A stretch of 64,000 nucleotides of DNA from Pocillopora verrucosa. Taxonomy: Eukaryota; Cnidaria; Anthozoa; Scleractinia; Pocilloporidae. Under the pieces are notes generated by a model. The model was not told where the DNA came from, ran no database searches, and saw only the letters and a program-made list of their open reading frames with translations. Location of the stretch: positions 2,253,085 to 2,317,084 of the forward strand of contig NC_089313.1 in NCBI RefSeq assembly GCF_036669915.1, written 5' to 3'. Positions within the stretch are counted from its first letter, which is position 1. The number at the start of each line of letters is the position of its first letter. Both the position numbers and the translations under genes were made by a program. Of this stretch, positions 22,839 through 35,082 are shown in pieces.

Positions 22839-25800
22839 TCACCAAGGTCCCACTGGTTCAAAAACATTCTGACCAAACACTCCGAGAATGTTCCCCTGTG
22901 GATAATACCGAGCCACTATATAGGTTTGAATTGCGCCCGATGCATCCGGCCCTATGGTGGCAAGGCCCGCTCCGACACTTGTGGTCGCATTCCAAACAAC
23001 CTGACAGAAAAGAAACAAACAAACGAAGAAATCACATATTATCATTAAAAAAGAATTGAAAATGGGAGTCACTGTTTTTTTAATTAATTTTTGAATTTTG
23101 TTTTGAATTTAGTTAAGCTATAAGTAAGGGAGTGTTTGTTGGAATACCTTCGTTTTGGCAACCTATCATTTCGAGATGGTTATCATGAGATGTTTGAATA
23201 TTTACGCATTTAATCTATTCTATTTGTTATTACTATTATTAGGACTGAGTTATGACTGAAAACTTTCACAGGAGGGCTTGGTCTGCTTAATTCACCCAAG
23301 ACGCTTTAGAGCAGAAAACACAAAGCTGAATAAGTAATTATTTCCCAAAACAGTTCGCGGTTAGTCATCGTGGTAAATGCTCTTGTATACGAAGTGAGAT
23401 CGTTTATCTCACGATTTTATCTCTTAACGAGTGCATACTGTAAATCTTCTACAGGCGAGAAGGTTGAACTCTTTTATTAGCTGGATTCTCTGCTCGCCAG
23501 CTTCTCCCGCCCTTCAGGTCACATGGTCTCCGTGACTCGGAATGTTTTGCGTAATGGCGGTCGTTTGGTTGTTTTGTCATCGATAAGAACGTTGTTAATC
23601 GCATGCTGTTGCACTGCATATTCAATAAAAATAACGAGGTCTGCAGTAATAAACATGGAGAAATTTACATCAGAGGAACTTTAGTCCTCTGGTCCTCGCA
23701 CCTCGGATTTATTACCCAAGTGCGAAGCGTGCAGGCCATAATATTCGAGCAAAAGATAAACAGGCTCCGTAACTGAAAGCACGGACCGATACAACGAAGT
23801 TATATAGTCACTAATCACATCTCATGGGTTCAAACAGAGAAGTTAAGATTCCAATTCAAACAGAACGGGGTCGTACAGTGAACTAAGGCCAGCTAAATTG
23901 ACCAATCATAGAGAAAGTACTAACTAAGAGGTATGATAAAAGTACTTATTTATTTTTGGAACTTTGAGATAAAAACCTGAGTGAAGTGACCAGCTCCCAT
24001 GTCGAAAAATTCCTGGGGCGTTGTGGGTGGATTCTGAAAGTCATAGAGAGACACCTCACTGTACCTACAAGTATATCGGAAGAATCAGTTAACGGAATAG
24101 TAGTACAATGTTAAAATATTTAGTAATATTTAAAAATATCTAGTACAAAGGACAACATAGAGCTATGAACACATTAATATTCGACGAACACTCAACATAA
24201 ACCTCTATAGAATGTGAGCGTAATTATCTTTTAGTCGGAGAAAAGGCTGAAGTAAACAAAAAACAAAAAAAAGCGATTTAAAGAATATTTTGCAAAAGTT
24301 TGGTAAAAAATGCTCGTTGAGAATTACTTTCATGGTTGTTACTGCGACAGTATGCTTGTTTTTTTTTTTTTTTGCGGAGTTCTTACTGGCTTCTCATGAG
24401 ATTTTCCGTCACTTTGAGTGGCGCGTGATCTTGTAACAACTTACCATGATTCTACAGCTTGTGCACACGTGCCTTGAACTTGTGAAACGGATGCGTATAG
24501 ATTTTCCCCCTCATCTATATTTCGCTCGTGCTGCAAATCATTAATTGACACCAAGTATTCTGCCCATTCTTGCGCATGTTGAGCTAGCGTAGAATTCCAG
24601 ATCAGCGCTGATGTCCCATGAAGAGCACGCTTGTCATTATGAGCTTGCAGACAGGCATCTTTTTCATAAGTGAAAAAAAAATTTAACGACTTTTATTAAA
24701 ATTAGGCACAAAATCGTGAAAGCCATCAAACTGAATTAAGATCACGCAGAGCTGACGTTAAGCGATGTTAGACTGAGACTACTTGGACCGCATAGAGGAA
24801 AAGGCCTGCAAGTAACTGACGGAGAGGATTTATCTGATTAGCCTCTCAAAACACGCAAAAAGTTTTCTTTACTTAAGCTTTGACAAAACCTTCGACTGTC
24901 ATCAGTTTAAATACAATATAAATTAAAGCATGAAATTTAGAAAGTACGACTTTGCCACACCACTCTTTTTAAATACATTTAGGTTCGTGTTAAAGGAAAG
25001 TAGGTTATCATCAGTGTGACCAGAATCAAACAAACAAAAAAACACCAATAAGCAAGTGACCATATACCCTCTGCAACAGTTGTCGCAGCCTCCGTCGTTG
25101 CTTCCATGGTCGTGGTAGCCTCCGTCGTTGGTGCCATGGTTGTGGTAGCTTCCGTCGTTGGTGCCATGGTCGTGTTAGCCTCAGTCGTTGGTTCCATGGT
25201 CGTGTTAGCCTCAGTCGTTGCTTCCATGGTCGTGGTGGCCTCAGTCGTTGGTGCCATGGTTGTAGTGGCCTCCGTCGTTGGTGCCATGGTCGTGTTAGCC
25301 TCAGTCGTTGGTTCCATGGTCGTGTTAGCCTCAGTCGTTGGTTCCATGGTCGTGTTAGCCTCAGTCGTTGCTTCCATGGTCGTGGTAGCCTCAGTCGTTG
25401 GAGCCATGGTCGTGGTAGCCTCAGTCGTCGGTGCCATGGTCGTGGTAGCCTCAGTCGTCGGTGCCATGGTCGTGGTAGCCTCAGTCGTCGGTGCCATGGT
25501 CGTGGTAGCCTCAGTCGTCGGTGCCATGGTCGTGGTAGCCTCAGTCGGTGCCATGGTCGTGGTAGCCTCAGTCGTCGGTGCCATGGTCGTGGTAGCCTCA
25601 GTCGTCGGTGCCATGGTCGTGGTAGCCTCAGTCGTCGGTGCCATGGTCGTGGTAGCCTCAGTCGTCGGTGCCATGGTCGTGGTAGCCTCAGTCGTCGGTG
25701 CCATGGTCGTGGTAGCCTCAGTCGTCGGTGCCATGGTCGTGGTAGCCTCAGTCGTTGATGCCATGGTCGTGGTAGCCTCAGTCGTTGATGCCATGGTCGT

Positions 25801-28800
25801 GGTAGCCTCAGTCGTCGGTGCCATGGTCGTGGTAGCCTCAGTCGTTGATGCCATGGTCGTGGTAGCCTCAGTCGTCGGTGCCATGGTCGTGGTAGCCTCA
25901 GTCGTTGGTGCCATGGTCGTGGTAGCCTCAGTAGTTAGTGCGATGGTAGTGGTAGCCTCAGTCGTCGTTGGTGGCATGGTTGTTGTAGCTTATCATATAT
26001 AATTAAAAATACAGAGAAACAAAAAGTTTATGATTAAACTCAGTATAAAAGTAGTGTCTTAGAGGTTCACGTTATATATAGGCAAAGACCTGGATTACTT
26101 TCCTTTTCAGGAAAGGAACATGTATGCCAACTACTTCTTGCAAAATGGCCAGAACCTGGACAAGTTAGGATGCATCCTAGAGGTATTGCAAGACAATTGT
26201 CACAGGTTCCCTTAGCAATTTCAGAAAAATAACGGGAAACCAGATAATTTAAAACCAGTCAGATAAACAGAATGCTCGGTAAATTAGTACCTCTCTTGTG
26301 TGTAACTTGTGATGAATTCAACCGAGTGACGGTGCACCCATTTTGTTGGTTTTTGAACTGATCCCTAAAATGGAGTCGAACTCAAGCTTCCTGATCATTT
26401 TCCTCTTCTAAGTTAAACGACAAAAAACTAAAATTTTCAACTTACGAATACAATTTCCACATGTTGCGTTGCAGTTTACGGCTAAAAAGTCACGAAGAAA
26501 GCTGTCAGGCCCACAGAGACCCAAGGCCAGATAGGCCTCGCAGCTCTCCAATGTGTCTGCAAGGCATACTGAAAAATGAAAGAAATAATTCGTTAAAATC
26601 CTCGTTCCTCACAAACTTGCGTGTAAAATATACAATAGCAAAACTTTGCAAAGGTCACGCCTCAAAGATGGCTTCTTGTGTTCATGGATGGAGCCCAATC
26701 AGGGTGGTGATTTACTCCGTGTAAGGTAATGTGTGTCGGTCTTATATTCTGGATTCCACGCTGTGTATTCCGAATCCCAGGTTCTAAAGTCCGGACTCCG
26801 TCCTACTAGATTCTGAATTCCATGAGGTTGGATATTATTTTTATTTCGCAAAAATCCTTGCTTTTGCGCGCCTCGCACCTTACGAAGGACTAACCGAGAG
26901 AGAGAGAGAGAGAGAGAGACAAGGAAGGAAACAATGTATTTGGTGGATGTGAGATAAGAGGGTATGGCTCCTTTATGGCTTGAGAGACAATCAGCGGACA
27001 AGAACATAGTTTGATCTTTCTTTTTTTTTTTTTTTTTTTTAAAAAAAAGAAGACCCACTTGGTGGAGCAGTGGTCGGTGGTGAAGTGGTCGGTGGACCTG
27101 AAACAAATACAAAATATCAAAAGTTTGAGTGAAGGGTAAGCTTACCCAAGAGTCAAAACTTTTCATACAAAAAAAAGTTTGGGTTGCAATTTTAGAAGCT
27201 TAAAACACGACGTAAGAAGATTAGACTGAATGTAGTAATTTGCGGCAGACCGTTTTAAAACATTAGGAAGTTCAAGAAGCCGAGTGTATATCCCCCCCCC
27301 CCCCATCACCCAATCTTCCCAAAACTTCTTCCACATAGCTCCTAGTAATTCATGACTTGTGTGTCTGCAATCAATTTGAGACGATGGAAAGGCAGGCAGA
27401 GGTCCAAGAAAATACTAAAACGCATCATCACCTGCTCTTATGAAAAGATGACAATGTTGAATATTTTTTTAAGACAAGTTAGCGATATATTCTGCACTTA
27501 ATCGTGGAGGTTTGAGTCCCTCAAAATATTCCTTCGAAGGAGAAAGAAGGGGCTAGAGCCTCCCCTTTCCCGTCTGCTTATACTTTTGCTGAATACAAAT
27601 TAATTTACTTATATACAAATCTTGACCCCAGCTGGATTTGCGTTAAATTAACCAAGCTCGGGGTCTCTATTCATGTTACTAGCTGAGTTTGGATAAGTGC
27701 TCTCTTACTATATAACATAAAATTTACCATTAGAGAAATCGAATAATGGCAACAATGGTACACTAGGTTCAGAACTCTTCAAAGCGAAAATGTATCGGTT
27801 TAATAAAACTCCTTCCTATTCCACTTACGTTGACAAAATCCACAGGAGAAAAAGCAATTCTGAAGTGCAAAGCTAAAAAACAAGGAATCTGGCTCGCAGA
27901 ACCCGAATTCCACATAAGCTCCACAGCTATTTAGCTCGTTAAGTTGAGCAGGGGTACATACTGAGGAGAGAGAAATTAGATTCATGGTCAGTAAATGCAA
28001 TCCATTTTTCATATCAGGGAGTTTCCAATCCAGATCAGTGCTAGATGGGAACAACCAAGACTTAGTCACCCTCGTTTTACCTCCGATGAATGCGAAAATG
28101 TTAATACCTGGGACGAATTAATGACGCACACCAAAGCGAGACATTCCTACTTGTTCTAAAACTGCTTCTTAGGGCCTGTTTTCATGGAGCTGGGGGACCC
28201 CGGGTTAGTAAGGTAACCCGCCTAGCTGTGGTCGAAAAAAGAAACGCGTTTAAGTACAATCTTACAACCCCGAAGTGCTGGGGTGAGGTTTCTTGAGGTT
28301 GTTGTTGCGCTTGTTGAGCAGAGGTGTCATACACGTGAGGAACTGTTGACTTAATACGTTATACAGAATATTTTGGGAAACGAAATATGGTCGATTTACA
28401 ACGCTAAATATTCCAAAATGTGAACAAGTTACACTCCTTGTGTGTCCGTTGCGGTTTCTGGTGATTCCTTCCATGAGACGGCAAGGAAATGTACAAAGTT
28501 TTAAAACATACATGTTTCGCTTTTGAGCTTTTTGCATGAACGCGACCCCGGCTAGGCGGGTTACCCCACCTTGAGACGTTTACATGGTAAATTGTGTCAC
28601 CCCGGCTGACGGGGATACCCCACCTAGCAGACCGGGCAACACGCCTAGGCGGGTCACCCCACCTATCATGTAAACGTGATCAAGATAAAATAAGAAATTA
28701 TATGGACAGGTGGGTTACCCTACTTAAGCGGGTTACCTCACCTACCTGGGGTCCCCCACCTCCATATAACAGGCCCTTAATGTTACCCTGGAATTTAATT

Positions 28801-29847
28801 AAATGGCAATTTTTAATACTAAAGAATGAATCAGGAAGGACATTTACACATTTCCGAAACAAATAGCTTCTTTTTGGCTGATGCAATTCCTGGAATTATA
28901 CACTGATTTGGTTAAACATTTCAAAGTAGAACGGAGCACATTAAAACGCACAACAGTTCGATGTCTTTATGGTATCATTGTTAAGTGGAAAAGACAGCAA
29001 GAGTATTTCAGTTGACTCCCTAACTTTTAACAATCACAGAAGCTAATCAGCAATGATTAATATATACCAGATACCACTTCTCTTCTTTCACTTATTGCGC
29101 GACCCGGAAAATCTACTTGCATCATATCAGCTTAGCTGTTTTTATTCATTTCCACTCGACAATGGTATCATGGCAATATCAAAGCGTTGTGCTTTTTTAA
29201 AATATTTGTTTCTTGTGTGCATTTATATTAATAAATGCAATCCTAAAACTTACTTGGTAGTGTAGGGACCGCAAGCTCCACTGTTAACAAGAAAAAAGTT
29301 GTATTAAAAAAAATCATTTAACTCTTTATATCGAAAAACACGGTTAAGTGACATTACATGAAGGGTATGTCTAGGCACCCGCACGCCCTTTTTTTAATTA
29401 CCGCATTATATTTGTTTTTATTAGGCAAATATCAGAAGGGACGTGGTAATGAGTGATCCATTGCTTTTTCTCAGCTTTTTCCGAATTAAATGTTCTGTAA
29501 GTGTTTATTTACTGGAACATTTATTGGAGTGTGAATAATGAAAGACTTATCATTTTGGGTGGGGTTCTTCGATATACATGGCTTACACTCGGTATGCTAT
29601 TCGTAAGCGACAATCATTGTCGCTTACGAATAGCTGGACCTGTACTCAGGGAGAGGGCTGGGACTGGAGTGAGCTTTGAGGAAACATAAGGATTTTTTCG
29701 GTATCTATAGAAAGGGTCTAAAGCTCACACAGCTAACGTCTCTTAAAAAAACTTACCTTGACGTCTCACTCTGAGTTCCGCCGGCAATGGACCAGCATAG
29801 CAGGCGACATGAAACGTGATTAGAACAAAAGCCGTGAGGACGTGCAT
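22839..29847 (-). CDS. Secreted ShKT-ShKT-mucin-CAP domain protein
   Basis: Exons in transcript order: 29847-29757, 29280-29254, 27960-27829, 27097-27059, 26568-26446, 25988-25068, 24658-24445, 24064-23977, 23000-22839; 1797 nt, 598 aa, phases consistent. Signal peptide about residues 1-19, then a furin-like RVRR (26-29). ShKT domains with six Cys each lie at about 41-82 and 98-136, separated by a Pro/Thr linker. A Thr-rich tract of ten-residue repeats of TTEATTTMAP type (138-444) should be heavily O-glycosylated. The CAP/SCP domain (445-598) has family hallmarks: AHNDKR, GENLY, AVESWYSE, GHFTQVVWN and VARYYPQGN, with its two His and two acidic pocket residues. Likely extracellular. CAP plus ShKT proteins occur in cnidarian secretomes, mucus and venom, but function here is unknown. 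The acceptor of the repeat exon (ATAAG) and the 27-nt microexon are the weakest calls. Confidence 0.85.
25095..25975 (-). repeat. Coding 30-bp minisatellite (Thr-rich mucin tract)
   Basis: About 29 head-to-tail 30-bp units, each encoding ten residues of the pattern TTEATTTM plus two variable positions (AP, AS, EP or EA). One unit at about 25535-25560 is 27 bp and drops one codon. The central units are almost identical while the edges vary, which fits ongoing expansion and homogenisation. All indels seen keep the frame. Confidence 0.95.
28169..28779. mobile_element. MITE with about 30-bp inverted ends (CAP gene intron)
   Basis: Left end TTAGGGCCTGTTTTCATGGA with GGGGGACCCC; right end GGGGTCCCCCACCTCCAT with AACAGGCCCTTAA. 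These are imperfect inverted ends. Internal GGCGGGTTACCCCACCT words recur several times in both orientations. It sits in intron 2 of the ShKT/CAP gene. No transposase is seen. Confidence 0.65.
29596..29634. repeat. 39-bp perfect palindrome
   Basis: Two 19-base arms, GCTATTCGTAAGCGACAAT and its exact reverse complement, around a single central C. It lies in the first intron of the ShKT/CAP gene. No flanking repeat was recognised. Confidence 0.95.
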
Positions 29848-32800
29848 TTTCCTGAAAAAGATTACAAGAAAACCTTTCGAATTAGCGCTTACATGAAGGA
29901 AAAAGGCGTCTTTCAGGAGATTATATTACACTGTGAGACATCTAGATAGAAGAAAAATCTAAAAAAAATTTAATCTCAGCTGTTCTGGTTTTATTTGCTC
30001 AAAATTCAAAAGCTACATTCAGAGAGTCTTCCATGTTATATGCTGTCCAAATTAACATCAGCTCATTAAAACTTTCCATATTAAATAAATTACGAATATC
30101 CATTCATTAACGTGATTTTGCAAACAAAAGAATCTTTATTATGTTGGCTAATTAACGTTCAGGCCCTTGTTGTTTTTTTTGCTCACCTCTACGATCAAAT
30201 ATTTATCTCTTAAGAAAATATTAGTTTACATCCTTCACTGATATTTGAGAACCTTCTGGTCAAAAGTTGGAGTGAGAAAATAATTTGTTTTTTTTTTTTT
30301 TTTTTTTTTCGCTTCTACCTCTAAAACAAAGTGCATGATTCGCTAACAGGATGATACAACTCACTAGTGGGTTTTTATGATGAAGAAGACTTAAAAGACT
30401 GTTCTAATTTTCAGTCAGAAGAATTCCATGAAATGTTGAAGCACTTAAGTTCAAAGCCAATTATATTTATGCAAAGTTAGCAAAGAACAAACAAGGTTGA
30501 TTCTAAAAAATTTCTGGCCGATTTTAAATTTATCCACCGTATTTGCACGAACCAAAACATCATATGGTCGGCATTGATAATGATTAGCAAGAAGCTTTGC
30601 GATCTTTAGAAATTTTTATTCTATTTGAGCGTATTGACCTGGCGGTGGAGAAAGATTGACTCATTATCCATAAACATTTCTGAATTTATTTCAGCCGTAA
30701 AAATCTTAGAGTTCAGTTTGAAGCATCACCCAAAGTTATTATTCTACGCCTATACTAATTATTCCGTAATCATAACGGTCCCAAGCTGTTTATGTGCTTT
30801 CTATTTACATACTTCAAATGCTAGAGATCACAACATTGAATTGAAACCCACAATGATTTTGCTGTGTTGGAAATATAGTGAGACCAACATTTTGCTATGC
30901 CAAGTTTAACCAGGTAATCAGAAATAGACTCTACTGAAAAAGATAACAAATGGCTCACTAACCTTACCTTTAAGTAAAGTCCACTTGATAGAACTTTCTC
31001 TCTGGGAAGACGCTACTGAATGCCAATACTCCAAGGTATATACGAGTTTCATAGCATTATATTAATATTAGCAACAGATACCATCGACATCACGTCGGCG
31101 CCCATGAAAAATACGTTGCTAAATATTAAATATTGAACTAAGCTGCCTAAAAGGAAAAAAACCCGACGAAAGCCTCTATTTGCAGGTTTTGGTTTAAAAC
31201 ATGCAAAAGAAAACCAGCAGCATTTGCTCAAAAACATTGTTTTGCCAAGGGGCTTCAGAGGTTCATTTAATCCAGCTACAAATATCTCTCTTTATGGCAT
31301 ATTGGCTTCGATTACAAAAGGTTGTCAGTCTTGAATGAGAATTTTTGAAGTAAGTTGATTCAAGTAGCCGATTAGTTTTCTAGACTCGGATGTGGTTGCA
31401 GATCCACAAGTTGATGTTATTCAGCGAGGGCAGTGCAAAAAACAGAGCTTTGTTCCAGCTTTGATTAAATGAAAAGAAATACATATATTCCAAATACCAT
31501 TAAATTTTTTCGATACAACTGAGACTGAGGAAAATTTTGACCTACGTGAATTGATTTTTAATTTAAAGATGTTTTCATTTAGTTACAGAGTCCAGTATAT
31601 TTATTCGAATGATTGTCACAGAACAGCAAAAGGCAGAAATTTACAGCCATGACAAAGTACACAGACATGTCCAACGTGTCTGAATTTTAAACATTTCCGG
31701 AGCCTCGGTGAGTTCAATATAAAGCCACAAAAATTTATGTATTTATCAATAAATAAACTTGTCTGTGGCCGTTTTCATGATATAAAAAGAGATATATATA
31801 TAATTCATTCATCTATTTCAGCGGCTTTTTTTTTGTCCAAAAACCCTCCATGTGATTACATCGGATGCTCTGCGTTATAACTGAGCAGTAGGTTTCAGTC
31901 CTTGAGTCCTCGCTCTTAGACTGCTTCTCCCGTCAAAATAGAGGGTTGGAACTGGTTGAATACAAAAATGGGAAATTTAATTGGTAGATAAACATGGTTT
32001 AATTCATTGTTCGCTCACCAGAAATAGGAAATTGGACAAAAAAACAAAGGTTTCAGCTTTTATATTTCTCACTCGTGTTCAATACTTTGCATAATCGTCT
32101 TTCGTTCCGTGTGCCGTTTGCAGAGAGTTATCGGTGTTTACCTCATACTATGTTTTTCGATTGAGTGTCGTAAAACCAAAACCAAAGTTATCACAACAGT
32201 TCTAATCAGAAGAAAGGAAAATATCTTTAAGAACTCATGACCACTCAAAGTAAAACCGACCAAACTCAATAAAGCCCGGGATCTCGCGGGCGACCAAGTG
32301 GTGATTGGTTTTAGTTTGCACCTGATTGGTTGAGAGAGTGGCGCGAGTTTTCTGGGCCAATTACAGAGCGAAGTGAATCAAAAACAAAAAACAGTCCCCT
32401 ATTACTTTCGACACGCTCTATTACCCGACAAATATCATTCGAGGTAAGAAAGTAACCGAGCAATTAAATAACCGACCATTAATACCAGCAACTGAATGAA
32501 CATACAGCTTTATAATTAGAACGGATCAGAACAGGGAAAGGTAAAGACAATCCTGGAACAAAAAGTGATTTCTTATTGGAAAGGGTTTGAGTCATGAAAA
32601 TATCAAAACATGGAATGACAAAAGAACTCTTCAAAGATTTTTTATCATTCAATACCATATTTATTGATTGGCTGTATTTCTTTATTGTCCTTATTGTTCA
32701 ACAATGTCCTTCTATGTTATTTCACCTTCGCTGCACTTTCATCATCCTGGTAAAAAAGGAAGAAAACAGAAAGGAAAATTATCCCACAGGCTACAAATCT

Positions 32801-33517
32801 CTCTAAAAAAATAAGCATTTTAGTTGTTTCATACAACAAGGCATTCCGCGTTTTAGGGTATTCCGTCACTCCGTGTTAAGGATATTCCACCATTCCACCG
32901 TTCTGCTATTCCACCGTTCTGTCAGCCAATCTATAATAAACCCAAAGTCCTTGCTTGCTTCGCAAATTTAGGGGCTCTCTCGGGCATTAGTTGCGATTCA
33001 AGTGGTAAAATGCTCTTCGAATGAAAAAAAGATCCTCAAAGTCTTCACAATGTGCAGATCACACCTATAGACATATTTCTGTAAGGAAAGGTTTTGTTTT
33101 CAATTACACACAATTTAATACTATTATAATATAAAATTTAAGGACTGTTAATTTCAGGGGAATGGCACTGACTGTTACGATGTTAACAAATCTTACCGGG
33201 AGGATAACCACTACAGCGGACTCCTCTTGCGAGCTCATGATTTTCACTAAGAAGTTTATATTTCAGTGATTTTTAGATGGTGGCAAAACGTTTGTACGTG
33301 ACGCGTGATTAAGCCCAAAATTGATACGTGACCGTGAATCTTAGAAAAAGGCAAGGTAAGGGAGACTTTAAGGTTTTCCTTTTTAAGTTCTGAACGCGTA
33401 TAAAATTGTTAAAGGTATACGTGATACTCATGCGCGAAATGGAATTAGGACCCCCTTCCAATCCCTATTCGGAAGGAGTTTATATTTTTGAGGAGTTAGT
33501 CCAAATCAGTTCTGGGT
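29848..33517. other. Intergenic region between CAP/ShKT and ADAMTS genes
   Basis: 3.7 kb with no supported exon. Includes a poly(T) run (30286-30309), a copy of the dispersed GC-rich repeat at about 32260-32400, and a short TATTCCACC-rich stretch near 32870-32930. The promoter of the CAP gene should lie just above 29847. Confidence 0.5.
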
Positions 33518-35082
33518 TTATTTTAATATACCGACCTGTTGAATGTGATATACAAAATTGGTCAAATCTCTTCCAACTGCATGTCCGTTTTGGCTATTGA
33601 AGAACCAACAATAACCACTTTTTCCATATTTGGAGTAAGTTTTCCCAGCATCCTTTCCACCGAAGCACTCTCCGTAAAACTGAACACTAAAGTACTCATA
33701 ACCTTTGTGAAAAGCCACACGTGCGCACCGGTTTACCGTCAAATTCATTTTTGTCCAAATTATCTGTGATCGGAAATTGGCGTAATTTACGGGCAGAGCA
33801 CGATCAGTAATACTGTCATGGTAACATCCAATTGGTTGAAAGCTTGGTAGTGGCTCTACAGAAGAGAGTTTTCGAAAGCGTTATAACACTAGTGAGTGTT
33901 AATATTTCTGCAAATGTAACAGTGAAATATCTCCACGGTATACATTTCTAAAAAAGATTAGCAAAGATTGTACCTCTCCATAGGCTTATCATCCATCACT
34001 TCATCATTGCCTCTCAAGCCCATATTTTGAATTAGTTAAATAAGTTTTTGTTTACTGCTGATTTGTATTTAGGGACTGGTCACTATTTGTGACCCCCCCC
34101 TCCCCCCCTCCCCCCCGCGATAACTTATGACAGGTCTCTTATTATACGTTATTTTTACTAATCCTGCAATCTGATAGGTTCTTAGCGCGGTCCGGATCTA
34201 CCATATTTTCGCAACGTTTCCCGACGCCACTGGCTTTCTCGGCTGTAGATGATTAACAGTAACCTCGGAATTAGCCAGCTTAGACCTTCAATCTCGCTCC
34301 TTCCGCGGATATTTTTCTCTGTCTTAACAGACTAGGACATTCCACTAAAGCTTACCTAAGGTGTAAACAAACATGCTGTTTCCCATGCCAATACCATCTC
34401 TACAGTACGACCAACCAGTTCCACTGACATAATATTTATCACTAGTATTCGGTCCAGACAAACACAGACCACTTTGGCCCAAGGCAAACAGCTTATAATT
34501 TCTTCCATAGGCCAATTTCGCGCACTTCTTGACAACTGCACTCGTGTTTTCCCACTCAATTTCTTTGGTAAAATCATGGAGTACCTCTTGAAGATTATCA
34601 GCACCATAGAAACATGCCACTTGAATCTCCGGAGGAGCTTTGAGGAAGAAAAAAAAATTATATCGACGGCATTTTCTTACGAGATCATGGTAGTCTTTTT
34701 TGGATCAATATCAGCATCTGACTTTAGGGGAGGGGTAGGTACACAATTGCCCACATTGATCGGTTTTTTATTTTTGTATAGACCATTCAAACATTCCTAT
34801 GAAACCAAAATCGCAACAACGTAACAACGCTCACATCAGAAACTTTTTCATAACCAGCTTCTTCTTCATTCACGTAACGTGCTGTATAAAAAATGATATC
34901 AGAAGAAATTATTTTTTTTACTCACGATCACAGTGTTTGTCTGTGTTGCAAACAACCTCAGTGAGTGGTTTCATGGCATGATGACATAGTTCTTTCGCAG
35001 CCGGTATTATATGACCAGCTTCGTCCGTCCGGATGCACTCCAGCTCCCTTGTCATCAAGCCACCGCCACATGTTCTGGAACA
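33518..35082 (-). other. ADAMTS: ADAMTS exons: last TSP1 and two four-cysteine modules
   Basis: Exons 35082-34926 (rest of the last TSP1), 34637-34356 (module 1), 33855-33518 (module 2 and stop). Each module has four Cys with near-equal spacing: 19 residues separate Cys2 from Cys3 in both, and 18-19 separate Cys3 from Cys4. Each also ends in an (F)VY element ([15 protein letters not shown]). The central part reads [15 protein letters not shown] in one and [14 protein letters not shown] in the other. I know similar modules from other cnidarian secreted proteins but cannot name a database family. Their position replaces the PLAC or other tails seen in many ADAMTS proteins. Confidence 0.8.

Noticed and set aside
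22444..23059. Several + strand frames of 80-127 codons
   Set aside because: They lie over the two-copy GC-rich repeat and antisense to the last CAP exon; no domains.
25095..25975. Regular repeat array that could be taken for a CRISPR array
   Set aside because: Units are contiguous 30-mers with no spacers, translate as a coding repeat and lie in a eukaryotic exon.
25106..26002. 298-codon + strand frame (Val/Ala/Ser repeat)
   Set aside because: It is the exact antisense of the 30-bp minisatellite exon; a 30-bp period keeps any open frame open. No domain, and the minus frame joins the ShKT and CAP exons in phase.
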